The notes beneath the pieces were generated by a model. It was not told where the DNA came from and ran no database searches. It was given only the letters and a program-made list of their open reading frames with translations. A program made the position numbers and the translations under genes. 64,000 nt of DNA from Streptomyces sp. NBC_00425 (GTDB lineage: Bacteria; Actinomycetota; Actinomycetes; Streptomycetales; Streptomycetaceae): positions 5,952,001-6,016,000 of the forward strand of contig NZ_CP107928.1 in the NCBI RefSeq assembly GCF_036030735.1, read 5' to 3'. This document shows positions 1 to 7,881 of the stretch, one piece after another (position 1 is the first letter of the stretch; each line of letters starts with the position of its first letter).

Positions 1-24
1 AAGCGGAAGCAGCGGCACGCCTAG
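1..24 (+). CDS. smpB: SmpB C-terminal end (partial)
   Basis: Only the last seven codons (KRKQRHA) and a TAG stop are inside the window. SmpB binds tmRNA and delivers it to stalled ribosomes; its tail is normally a basic Lys/Arg/Gln-rich peptide like this one. The assignment rests on that composition and on the tmRNA gene starting 112 bp downstream, the usual actinobacterial arrangement. The body of the gene lies upstream of base 1 and cannot be checked. Confidence 0.65.
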   Translation, partial: KRKQRHA

Positions 25-71
25 CGAGCGGCCCGCGGGGAATACGGTGGCATCGGCGCGCGTTGGTCACG

Positions 72-77
72 TACGAT
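72..77 (+). promoter_or_regulatory. Candidate -10 box for ssrA
   Basis: TACGAT lies 60 bp upstream of the mature tmRNA 5' end and matches a sigma-70-type -10 element. No convincing -35 is seen 17 bp upstream. Start here would give a short 5' leader that RNase P would remove from the tmRNA precursor. Confidence 0.3.
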
Positions 78-136
78 GGCACCTGTGCCCCGCAGTGGGC
101 ACGGGCCCTCCTCGGAGGGACTTGAAAAATCAACAT

Positions 137-522
137 GGGGATGATCGGTTTCGACAGCGACTGTTGAAGCAGGGGAAGCGTGTCGAGGAAGCGGCAATGA
201 TCTCGTAAACCATATGTCGCAAAAAATAATCGCCAATACCAAGAGCGATTCCCAGTCCTACGCCCTCGCTGCCTAATAAGCAGTGAGTGTAGGACCCATA
301 ATGGGTGTCAGCCCGGAAGTGTTCCCGATCCGGATCCTGGCATAATCTAGGGGACTAAACCATTGCGCCCGGTCACGGGGTGCGATGGGAAACCAAACAG
401 TGACTGGGCCCGTCGGCGACTTGTTCGCGTGATCACCGGGGCCGAGAAAATCACAGCGAACTGCACACGGAGAAGCCCTGATTCTGCACCGTTGGACGCG
501 GGTTCGATTCCCGCCATCTCCA
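137..522 (+). ncRNA. ssrA: Transfer-messenger RNA (tmRNA)
   Basis: The 5' GGGGATG (137-143) pairs with CATCTCC (515-521) to form the tRNA-like acceptor, and a T-arm (GGTTCGATTCC) precedes it. The mRNA-like part has the resume codon GCC at 232 and encodes the tag ANTKSDSQSYALAA (232-273), followed by two TAA stops (274-279). The ALAA end is the proteolysis signal recognised by ClpXP-type proteases. The discriminator A is at 522; CCA is not encoded (CTT follows), so CCA must be added enzymatically. tmRNA with SmpB rescues stalled ribosomes and tags the unfinished protein. Confidence 0.97.
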
Positions 523-543
523 CTTCATCCCATGTGACAAGAA

Positions 544-576
544 GACCTCGCTCCCCTCAGGGAGCGGGGTCTTTTT
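544..576 (+). terminator. Intrinsic terminator of ssrA
   Basis: GACCTCGCTCCC (544-555) pairs with GGGAGCGGGGTC around a CTCA loop and is followed by five T residues. It is the only classic hairpin-plus-T-run terminator in the first part of the window and ends the tmRNA transcript. Confidence 0.9.
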
Positions 577-1117
577 GCGTGCGGCCCCGCGTCCCCGCGC
601 TGGCCCCGCGTCGGCCCCGCGCGGCGCTTCAGTCGGCCGTTCGGCCGCCGCCGCCTCAGCCGCCGGCGCTTTCGGTCGCCGTCGGCGGCCCATGCATGGG
701 CGATCGGTTGGTGTGGGTGCGCGGTCAGAAAAGCAGGCAATCCGACATCCATCAAGGTGTATTTTCCGGCCATGCCTGGAGGGGTGCCCGGTGCGGTGTC
801 GTCCGGCCTCTTCGGCCCCTCCCGTCACGCCGGTGCGGCGAAGAGGCTGGTCTCTCCGGAGCTGGCCGTCCGTCCGGGGCGCACCCGTCGGATTCCGGGT
901 GTCGGAAGACCGCGCGGACGACTCGTGGAGGGATGGAATCCAGCCATGGGCATGGGCATGACTTGTGTCCATAAATGACACAACGCGAATGCCGGGCCCA
1001 TGCCTGCGCTAGGTTCGTGGATCTGAGCGCAATGGGATAAAAGGGGCGCGAGAGCTGGGTGGGGGCCTGGTTCCGTCGACGTGGGCTCGGAGTCGTAGGC
1101 GCACCCGGAACAGTTCT
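577..1117. other. Intergenic region with an inverted repeat and a -10-like box
   Basis: No coding region with Streptomyces codon bias is convincing here; overlapping frames are GC-rich artefacts. The first half is rich in CCG/GGC with weak self-complementarity. Near the right end, TTGTGTC (963-969) and GACACAA (977-983) form a perfect inverted repeat around a 7-bp AT-rich spacer. TAGGTT (1010-1015) is a plausible -10 for the gene that follows. Confidence 0.5.
963..983. promoter_or_regulatory. Inverted repeat TTGTGTC-N7-GACACAA (possible operator)
   Basis: Both 7-bp arms are perfect and the spacer is cataaat, unusually AT-rich for this genome. It sits about 27 bp upstream of a TAGGTT box and about 150 bp upstream of the first gene of the polysaccharide locus. 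The spacing does not match Rex or Crp consensus sites exactly, so the binding protein is unknown. Confidence 0.4.
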
Positions 1118-2128
1118 GTGGGGGGTAGTGCGCACGTGAAGAATTGGCGAGAAGAAGCCCGACCGGAGTGGCCCGAGGCGGTGTTCCCGACGCGGGACGT
1201 GCCGGTCGCGGGGGCGGGATCGGCAGGATCTCGAAGCGCTCCCGGGCTCGGGGGGCAATCCCTGGCACCCCTGACGGGAGGCGGCGGAAGATACCGCTCG
1301 CTGATGGACGTACCGCGTGAGAACGGCCTCCTGCCGGCCCCGGTGGACTCGACCGACGTGTCCGAAAACGAACGTTCGAGCGACCTTCGGGATCCCTGGG
1401 GGGAGAAGCCCGGCGGCCCGGAAGGGGAGGGCGCCGATCCCGGCGAGGTGACCGTCCAGCTCGATCCGCTGAAGAAGGGACGGCCGGACGGCCCCGAGGC
1501 CGCCTCCGACGTCCCGGTGTTCGTCGACGAGTCCGGTCGCCGCAGCCGGACGTTCCGCCGCATCGGCATCTTCGTGGGCATCGCGTGCGGGGCGTACGCC
1601 GTGGTCATCGTGGCCGCGCTGCTCTCGGGCAACGCCGGCGCGCCCTGGCTGCCCGTACCGGTGCCGGGACAGGCCGACGACAGGCCCGCGGCCGGCGAGG
1701 TGGACAGTTCCTCGGCGCCCGACGACGACTCCGCCTCCTCGCGCCCCGGAGCACCGGGCTCCGGGCGTCCCGGCGAGGCGGGGGCCACGGCTTCCGGCTC
1801 CGCCGCCGAACCGGGCAAGCCGGGGGCGAGCAAGGGGCCGGGCGCCTCGGGGAGCGCCGCGCCGACCGGTGGAGCGTCGGCGGCGGCCCGGCCGTCGGCG
1901 AGCGGGGCCGCCCGGCCCAGCGCCGGCCCGACGGCCACGGGGTCCCCGGTTTCGGGTCCGACCGGCCCGGTGATCGCGCCGCCGGCGTCCACGCCACCGC
2001 CGCCGGCCTCCACGCCCGCGGAGTCCCCCTCGCCGGTTTCGTCCCCGTCCCCGGCCGGCGGAGCCTCCACCACGGTCGCCGGCGGCCCCGCGGAACCGGC
2101 CCCGGCCGCCTCGACCCCGGCGGCCTGA
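1118..2128 (+). CDS. Proline/alanine-rich single-pass membrane protein, unknown function
   Basis: The protein is about 336 residues with a charged cytoplasmic N-terminal half, one membrane segment (IGIFVGIACGAYAVVIVAAL, roughly residues 150-170) and a long extracytoplasmic tail of Pro, Ala, Gly and Ser. No enzymatic domain is recognised. It precedes the deacetylase-glycosyltransferase and acyltransferase genes on the same strand, so a role as membrane or wall-spanning partner of that system is an inference. The start is uncertain: GTG 1118, GTG 1136 and ATG 1303 are all in frame and none has a strong ribosome-binding site. Confidence 0.65.
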   Translation: MGGSAHVKNWREEARPEWPEAVFPTRDVPVAGAGSAGSRSAPGLGGQSLAPLTGGGGRYRSLMDVPRENGLLPAPVDSTDVSENERSSDLRDPWGEKPGGPEGEGADPGEVTVQLDPLKKGRPDGPEAASDVPVFVDESGRRSRTFRRIGIFVGIACGAYAVVIVAALLSGNAGAPWLPVPVPGQADDRPAAGEVDSSSAPDDDSASSRPGAPGSGRPGEAGATASGSAAEPGKPGASKGPGASGSAAPTGGASAAARPSASGAARPSAGPTATGSPVSGPTGPVIAPPASTPPPPASTPAESPSPVSSPSPAGGASTTVAGGPAEPAPAASTPAA

Positions 2129-2688
2129 AGAGCCCGTGAGCACTGCCGGCCGACGGCGTGCGGGCGGGGGCGGAGTCGCGCGGGCCTCGGGGACCGGGCA
2201 GGAGCACGGACCCGCGGCAAGGGCGCGGCAAGGGCGGGAGCAGCGGTTCTGTCCCGAGCGGCCGAGCCGCTGCGGCGGCCGCGTGACTGAGCGCTGCGCC
2301 GGCCTGACGTGGTCGGGTCCGGCCCCGGCCCGGCCGTGACGGTGACGCCCGGTCCGGTTCCCGTCGGCTCCTCGTCACCCGCCTGCCCCGGACCACCGCC
2401 CGAGGCCCTCGATCCATCCCGTTCCCCGCCGTCCGCCCGGCGCCCGCGATCCGTTCCGCTCTCGCAACCCGTCCCGCATCCGTTCCGCTCCGGCGTCCGT
2501 CCGGGGCGGGCAGCCCGTCCCGCCGTCCGCCCGGAGCCCGTACCGCTGCCCGCCGCGCGTCCGGAGTGAGTCCGGTCGCCCGCCCGGGCCGTCCGACGCG
2601 ACCGTCCGGCCGACGCGGCCCGAGTGCGCCGTCCGGCGGGGCGGCGCGAAACCCTCGTCCGACTCTCGTCCCCGGAGAACCGACTCCC
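2129..2688. other. 560-bp GC-rich gap, no gene supported
   Basis: Short frames on both strands have Pro/Arg/Gly-rich composition without conserved motifs. Degenerate repeats of CCGTTCC and CCGTCCG words give low sequence complexity. No clear terminator or promoter could be identified. Confidence 0.4.
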
Positions 2689-5040
2689 ATGGCACCACAT
2701 ACCAGCCGGCGTTCGGCCCGACGGTCCGCCGTCAGGCATTCCGCGCACGCGTCGGGCGGCCAGACCGCCTCCCCCGTCGCCGAGTCGCCAGGAGGCGATC
2801 CGGGCGGCGGGCGAAAGGCCGGCCGACGGTCCGGCTCACGGCGCGGCCGGGCCGCCGGCGGCCCCGCGCACGGCGCGTCCCCGCCCGGACGCCGCCGCCT
2901 GATGCCGCCTCTCAGGCTGCGCCGTCTGCTGCCGCTGCTCGTGCTCGTCGCGATGATGGCGATGCTGATGCTGCGCGGCTATGTGCACAGCGAGATCCTC
3001 GCCGACCACCGCGTCCGCCCCGACGCCGCCTCCGGCACCGTGCCCGAGAAGATCCTCGACGGCGGCCCGGTCGTCGACACCCGCGGTGGACAGGTGACCA
3101 GCCTTCAGGTGCCCGACCACCGGATCGTGCTCACCTTCGACGACGGGCCCGACCCGACGTGGACCCCGAAGGTCCTGGACGTCCTGAAGAAGCACCGGGT
3201 GCACGCCGTCTTCTTCATCACCGGCACCATGGCCTCCCGTTACCCGGACCTGGTCCGGCGGATGGTGGACGAAGGCCACGAGATCGGCCTGCACACCTTC
3301 AACCACCCCGACCTCTCCTACCAGTCGAAGAAGCGCATCGACTGGGAGCTCACCCAGAACCAGCTGGCCCTGGCGGGCGCCGCCGGCATCCGGACGTCCC
3401 TCTTCCGGCCGCCGTACTCCTCCAGCGCCGACGCGCTCGACGACGCCTCCTGGCCGGTCACCCGGTATGTCGGGACGCGCGGCTACCTCACCGTCTTCAC
3501 CACCGCCGACAGCGAGGACTGGCAGCGGCCGGGCGTGCGGCAGATCATCCGCAACGCCACGCCGAAGAACGGCAAGGGCGCCGTCGTCCTCATGCACGAC
3601 TCCGGCGGCGACCGTCGGCAGACCGTCCAGGCCCTCGACGTCTATCTCCCCGAACTCGCGCGCAAGGGCTACGCGTTCGAGAACCTCACCGAGGCCCTGC
3701 ACGCGCCCAGCGCGCACACCCCGGTCACCGGGACCGACCTGTGGAAGGGCAGGGCCTGGGTCTTCCTGGTCGGGGCCTCCGACGACATCACCGCCGTCCT
3801 GGTCGTCGGCCTCGCCGTCATCGGCGTCCTCGTCTTCGCCCGCTTCGGCCTGATGCTGCTGCTCTCCGCGATCCACACCCGCCGTACCCGCCGCCGGGAC
3901 TTCGTGTGGGGTCCCGACGCGCCCGTCACCGAACCTGCCTCGGTGCTCGTGCCGGCCTACAACGAGGCCAAGTGCATCGAGAACACGGTGCGTTCGCTGA
4001 TGGAGAGCGAGCATCCGATCGAGGTCCTGGTGGTCGACGACGGCTCCAGCGACGGCACCGCCCGCATCGTCGAGGACCTGGGGCTGCCCGGCGTCCGCGT
4101 GGTGCGCCAGCTCAACGCGGGCAAACCCGCCGCCCTCAACCGGGGCATCGCCAACGCCCGGCACGACCTCATCGTCATGATGGACGGCGACACGGTCTTC
4201 GAACCGTCCACGGTCCGCGAGCTCGTCCAGCCGTTCGCCGACCCGAAGGTCGGCGCGGTCGCCGGCAACGCCAAGGTCGGCAACAAGGACACCCTCATCG
4301 GCGCCTGGCAGCACATCGAGTACGTGATGGGCTTCAACCTCGATCGCCGTATGTACGACGTCCTGCGCTGCATGCCCACCATCCCGGGAGCCGTCGGGGC
4401 GTTCCGCCGCAGCGCGCTCGACCGCGTCGGCGGCATGAGCGACGACACCCTCGCCGAGGACACCGACATCACCATGGCCATCCACCGGGACGGCTGGCAC
4501 GTCGTGTACGCGGAGAAGGCACGCGCCTGGACGGAGGCCCCGGAGTCCGTCCAGCAGCTGTGGTCCCAGCGCTACCGCTGGTGCTACGGCACGATGCAGG
4601 CGATCTGGAAGCACCGCCGCGCCCTCGTCGAACGCGGGCCCTCGGGCCGCTTCGGACGGGTGGGCCTCCCGCTCGTCTCCCTCTTCATGGTCGTCGCCCC
4701 GCTCCTCGCACCCCTCATCGACCTGTTCCTCGTCTACGGCCTGCTCTTCGGCCCGACCGGCCAGACGATCGCGGCCTGGTTCGGTGTGCTCGCCGTCCAG
4801 GCGGGCTGCGCGGCCTACGCGTTCGTCCTCGACCGCGAGCGGCTCACCCCGCTGATCTCCCTCCCGCTCCAGCAGCTCCTCTACCGCCAGCTGATGTACA
4901 TCGTGCTGCTCCAGTCCTGGATCACCGCGCTCACGGGCGGCCGGCTGCGCTGGCAGAAGCTGCGCCGCAAGGGGCAGGTGGCCGCCCCGCCGGGCGCGGT
5001 GGCGCCGGCCGCGAGCCTGGACGGGGGTGCGGTCCGATGA
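2689..5040 (+). CDS. Bifunctional polysaccharide deacetylase / family 2 glycosyltransferase
   Basis: The 783-aa membrane protein fuses two enzymes. A basic N-terminal region and one membrane helix (about 78-98) precede a NodB-type carbohydrate esterase domain (about 144-340) with LTFDDGPD, HTFNHPD and RPPY motifs. Further helices (about 357-396) lead to a GT2 domain starting VLVPAYNEAKCIE, with DDGSSDG, MDGDT (about 500), EDTD (about 590) and QRYRW (about 627-631), then C-terminal helices. GT2 synthases of this kind build beta-linked polysaccharides from UDP-sugars and export them; the outward-facing deacetylase could remove N-acetyl groups from the product. ATG 2689 has GGAG 11 bp upstream. 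The stop overlaps the next start (ATGA), so the acyltransferase is translationally coupled. The exact polymer is unknown. Confidence 0.92.
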   Translation: MAPHTSRRSARRSAVRHSAHASGGQTASPVAESPGGDPGGGRKAGRRSGSRRGRAAGGPAHGASPPGRRRLMPPLRLRRLLPLLVLVAMMAMLMLRGYVHSEILADHRVRPDAASGTVPEKILDGGPVVDTRGGQVTSLQVPDHRIVLTFDDGPDPTWTPKVLDVLKKHRVHAVFFITGTMASRYPDLVRRMVDEGHEIGLHTFNHPDLSYQSKKRIDWELTQNQLALAGAAGIRTSLFRPPYSSSADALDDASWPVTRYVGTRGYLTVFTTADSEDWQRPGVRQIIRNATPKNGKGAVVLMHDSGGDRRQTVQALDVYLPELARKGYAFENLTEALHAPSAHTPVTGTDLWKGRAWVFLVGASDDITAVLVVGLAVIGVLVFARFGLMLLLSAIHTRRTRRRDFVWGPDAPVTEPASVLVPAYNEAKCIENTVRSLMESEHPIEVLVVDDGSSDGTARIVEDLGLPGVRVVRQLNAGKPAALNRGIANARHDLIVMMDGDTVFEPSTVRELVQPFADPKVGAVAGNAKVGNKDTLIGAWQHIEYVMGFNLDRRMYDVLRCMPTIPGAVGAFRRSALDRVGGMSDDTLAEDTDITMAIHRDGWHVVYAEKARAWTEAPESVQQLWSQRYRWCYGTMQAIWKHRRALVERGPSGRFGRVGLPLVSLFMVVAPLLAPLIDLFLVYGLLFGPTGQTIAAWFGVLAVQAGCAAYAFVLDRERLTPLISLPLQQLLYRQLMYIVLLQSWITALTGGRLRWQKLRRKGQVAAPPGAVAPAASLDGGAVR

Positions 5041-6362
5041 GCACCGAGCCGAGGACGGAGTCGAGCGGCCGGCCGGGCAGCCGGCCGGCGGGCGGTCGGC
5101 CGGCGGACGACCGCCCGATGGACAGCACCGCACGATTGCCTCGACTGACCGAGCCGACCGCGACAACCGAGCCGGCCGGGACGACCGAGCAGCCGGGCGG
5201 GACCGCGCGCACCACGGGTTCGGAGACGACGAAGAAGAGCGGCGGACGCGACCGCTACTTCGACCTCCTCCGGGCGATCGCCCTGTTCCGTGTCGTCCTG
5301 TACCACCTGATGGGCTGGGCCTGGCTCCCCGTCGTGTTTCCCTCGATGGGCGTGATGTTCGCGCTCGCCGGCAACCTGATGGCCCGCTCGCTCGCCCGGC
5401 GCCCCGCGCTGGAGGTCGTACGCGGACGCATGCGCCGTCTGCTGCCGCCGCTGTGGCTGCTGGGCGCGGTCGGCGTGACGGGCATGCTGGCCGCGGGATG
5501 GGGCCCGGACGAGGAAGGGCACCCGGGCTGGTGGTGGTTCCACCTCGTGTACTGGGTCCTCCCGCTGAGCGACCCGCCGTACGGCGACTCCCTGCCGGGC
5601 GTGCAGCACCTGATCGGCGACGACTGGGCCACCGACATGGGGGTGCCCCTGTGGTACCTGCGCGCCTACCTCTGGTTCGTCCTGCTCTCCCCGCTCCTGC
5701 TGCGCGCCCTGCGCCGGCTGCCGTGGCCGACGGTTCTCGCGCCGCTCGCGCTGTCCGCCGCCCTGGAGTTCGGCGCGTTGTCACTGCCCGGCTGGCGTCT
5801 GCAGGCGGGCCTCACGGACTTCGGCACGTTCGGCGCGTGCTGGCTGCTGGGCATGGCGCACCAGGAGGGTCTGCTGCGCCGCCTGCCCCGCTATGTGGTG
5901 CCGTCCCTGGCCCCGGTGGTGGCGTCGACCGGTCTCTGGTACGCGCTGGGCCACCACCTCAGGGAGGGCCACGACCTCGACGACATGCCGTTCGCGCAGT
6001 CCCTGTGGTCCTTCGCCGCGGTCCTGCTGCTCCTGCACATCAGTCCGTCCTGGACCGAGTGGCCGGCCCGGCTGCGCCGCTGGGACCGGGTGGTCACCCT
6101 GCTCAACTCCCGTGCGGTGACGATCTATCTCTGGCACAACGTGTGCATCGGCGTCGTCGAGGCCCTGTGGGACCGGCTGTGGGCCTTCCCGTTGCTGGAG
6201 ACCGACGCCCCCTGGGTCCTGGAGAGCCCGTGGCCCCAGCTGCCGTGCGTCTGGCTCCTCACGGCGGCCTGCGTCGTCTGTTTCGGCTGGGTCGAGGATC
6301 TGGCGGCCCGCCGCAGGCCCCGTCTGTGGCCGGACGGGCGCGTCGGCGCGCATCGCGCGTGA
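5037..6362 (+). CDS. Membrane acyltransferase (acyltransferase 3 / OafA-like)
   Basis: The 441-aa protein has a disordered N-terminus of about 70 residues rich in Thr/Glu/Pro. A multi-helix membrane domain begins RDRYFDLLRAIALF and contains RVVLYHLMGW with the conserved early His. Acyltransferase 3 proteins transfer acyl groups, commonly acetyl, to extracellular sugars. Overlap of its ATG with the upstream TGA indicates an operon with the deacetylase-glycosyltransferase, so it probably O-acylates the polymer made there (inference). A 12-bp tandem repeat begins at its stop codon. Confidence 0.88.
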   Translation: MSTEPRTESSGRPGSRPAGGRPADDRPMDSTARLPRLTEPTATTEPAGTTEQPGGTARTTGSETTKKSGGRDRYFDLLRAIALFRVVLYHLMGWAWLPVVFPSMGVMFALAGNLMARSLARRPALEVVRGRMRRLLPPLWLLGAVGVTGMLAAGWGPDEEGHPGWWWFHLVYWVLPLSDPPYGDSLPGVQHLIGDDWATDMGVPLWYLRAYLWFVLLSPLLLRALRRLPWPTVLAPLALSAALEFGALSLPGWRLQAGLTDFGTFGACWLLGMAHQEGLLRRLPRYVVPSLAPVVASTGLWYALGHHLREGHDLDDMPFAQSLWSFAAVLLLLHISPSWTEWPARLRRWDRVVTLLNSRAVTIYLWHNVCIGVVEALWDRLWAFPLLETDAPWVLESPWPQLPCVWLLTAACVVCFGWVEDLAARRRPRLWPDGRVGAHRA

Positions 6363-6406
6363 CCTGGGGCGTGACCTGGGGCGTGACCTGGGGCGTGACC
6401 TGGGGC
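6359..6406 (+). repeat. Four perfect tandem copies of GTGACCTGGGGC
   Basis: The copies are 6359-6370, 6371-6382, 6383-6394 and 6395-6406. The first contains the TGA stop of the acyltransferase. Each copy would carry an in-frame TGA, so length changes would not alter the protein. Confidence 0.95.
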
Positions 6407-6551
6407 GTGTGCCGTCCCTGCGCGGTCGCCGGGCGTGGGTGAAGGGCAGGTCAAGCGGGTCGGTCGCCGCTCACCGGTGCCGCGGGCGTGTGGAAGACTG
6501 CCCGCGTTGCGCGAGTGAACAGCCGTTCGGCTGGTGGGGGAGTGAGTGCCG

Positions 6552-7721
6552 GTGAGCAAGCGGCAGATGCGAAGCATGCTGAAGTCGATGGCGGGAGGCG
6601 GGCCCGTCGAGCTCACCAGCCCTCTGGCCTCGGTGAAGAAACTGGCCCGGCTCGCCTTCGTGGCGCAGCAGTTCGGGTACGAGTACGCGGACGCCGGGCA
6701 CGGCGGCTCGCAGGGCAACGCGCTGAAGCTGCTGATCGTCCCCGATCCCAGCCCGCAGGCACGCGCGCGTGCCGCGCAGAACTGGGCGCAGTACCCGAAC
6801 GCGCACGACGGCTCCTCCCTGCCGCCGCTGGTCCCGGACGCCTTCGAACTCCTGAGGACCCGCATCACCTTCGACCTGACCGGCAGGCAGGCCGAGAAGC
6901 GGATGGGGTACGGCGCGCTGGGCGCGACCGCAGGCTGCGCGGTCCTCGGGATACGGCTCGGCGCCACGGGCGCGGACTTCGGCGTCGCCGCCGCCGTCTG
7001 GGTCGTCCTCATGGCCGTCTGCGGCGCCGGTTTCGCCGTCAACCGGCGTCGTAACGCCGCGTCCGGCGCCCGACTGAAGGCCGCCGGGTTCGCCCCGGTG
7101 ACCGACGCGACGGGCCGCCTGCGGTACCTGCCCCCGGGAGTGGGGACGGGAGCGGGGACCGGTCCCGGCCGGAACCCGTACGGCGGCGGAACCCCGGCCC
7201 AGGCGCCCGCCCACGCCCCGGCCCAAACGCCGGCGTCGCCCCCGGCCCAGCCCCCGTACGGCCCGTACGGCGCCGCCCCGGCGGCCGCCCCCGGTTACGG
7301 CTACCCGTATCAGCCGCAGCAGCCCACGCACCCCCAGCAGCCGCCGCAGCCGTATCAGCAGTCGCACCAGCAGCAGCCGCCACAGCCGTACCAGCAGCAG
7401 CCGGACCCGTACGCCCAGCCCCAGCCCGGCCCGTACGCCCAGCCTCACCCCCAGCCGGACCCGTACGCCCCGCCCGGCTCGTACGCCCCGCCCCAGCCTC
7501 ACCCCCAGCCGGACCCGTACACCCAGCCCGGCCCGTACGCCCAGCCCCAGCCTCACCCGCCCACCCCCTACGGCCAGCCCCAGCCGTACCCTCAGCAGCA
7601 CCCGTACTCTCCCCAGGCCGCCGAGGCCCCGCAGGCCCCGCAGGCCCCGCCGATCCCGCAGGCCCCGCCCTACCCGCAGCCCCAGCAGCCCGCCCCCTAC
7701 GACCGGCCGCCCCAGGGCTGA
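6552..7721 (+). CDS. Two-helix membrane protein with Pro/Gln/Tyr-rich tail, unknown function
   Basis: The protein begins SKRQMRSMLKSMAGGG and has a folded N-terminal region of about 120 residues. Two hydrophobic segments follow (GYGALGATAGCAVLGIRLG and FGVAAAVWVVLMAVCGAGFA). The last 200 residues are low complexity, made of repeated PYAQP, QPQP and PYQQ motifs. Such tails are common in actinobacterial envelope proteins but do not identify a function. GTG 6552 is preferred because GGGGGAG lies nine bases upstream; GTG 6546 is also in frame. Confidence 0.75.
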   Translation: MSKRQMRSMLKSMAGGGPVELTSPLASVKKLARLAFVAQQFGYEYADAGHGGSQGNALKLLIVPDPSPQARARAAQNWAQYPNAHDGSSLPPLVPDAFELLRTRITFDLTGRQAEKRMGYGALGATAGCAVLGIRLGATGADFGVAAAVWVVLMAVCGAGFAVNRRRNAASGARLKAAGFAPVTDATGRLRYLPPGVGTGAGTGPGRNPYGGGTPAQAPAHAPAQTPASPPAQPPYGPYGAAPAAAPGYGYPYQPQQPTHPQQPPQPYQQSHQQQPPQPYQQQPDPYAQPQPGPYAQPHPQPDPYAPPGSYAPPQPHPQPDPYTQPGPYAQPQPHPPTPYGQPQPYPQQHPYSPQAAEAPQAPQAPPIPQAPPYPQPQQPAPYDRPPQG

Positions 7722-7769
7722 GTTCTTCTCGCGACCTCTCACCGGCCGTCCGCGCAAGGTGAGAGCAAC

Positions 7770-7785
7770 GTTCCTTTCCGGTCAC
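7770..7785 (-). promoter_or_regulatory. Candidate GlnR box upstream of narK
   Basis: Read on the minus strand the site is GTGAC-CGGAAA-GGAAC, an exact match to the GlnR a/b half-site pattern gTnAC-n6-GnAAC. Six bases further on is CTCAC, a one-mismatch a-site. It lies about 100 bp upstream of the narK start. GlnR is the global nitrogen regulator of Streptomyces and controls nitrate/nitrite genes, which fits the neighbouring genes. Confidence 0.5.
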
Positions 7786-7881
7786 CCACAGCCACAGCGC
7801 GGAAACGCGCTCTCCCTACCTTCGGGAGTCATCACCGCTCATCCCCCCGGACCACCCGAGCCCGGAGCACGTGGAGGCGTC

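Noticed and set aside
363..981. Overlapping frames across the tmRNA 3' end and downstream
   Set aside because: They cross the tmRNA and its terminator and have no coding motifs.
2136..2569. Two short plus-strand frames after the membrane protein gene
   Set aside because: Low-complexity Pro/Gly/Arg products without a good ribosome-binding site or recognisable family.
3159..5036. Plus-strand frame reading upstream into the acyltransferase
   Set aside because: This part overlaps the deacetylase-GT2 gene in another frame; the true start is ATG 5037.
2836..5784. 982-codon minus-strand open frame
   Set aside because: It lies antisense to the deacetylase-glycosyltransferase and acyltransferase, has no motifs, and is typical of GC-rich antisense frames.
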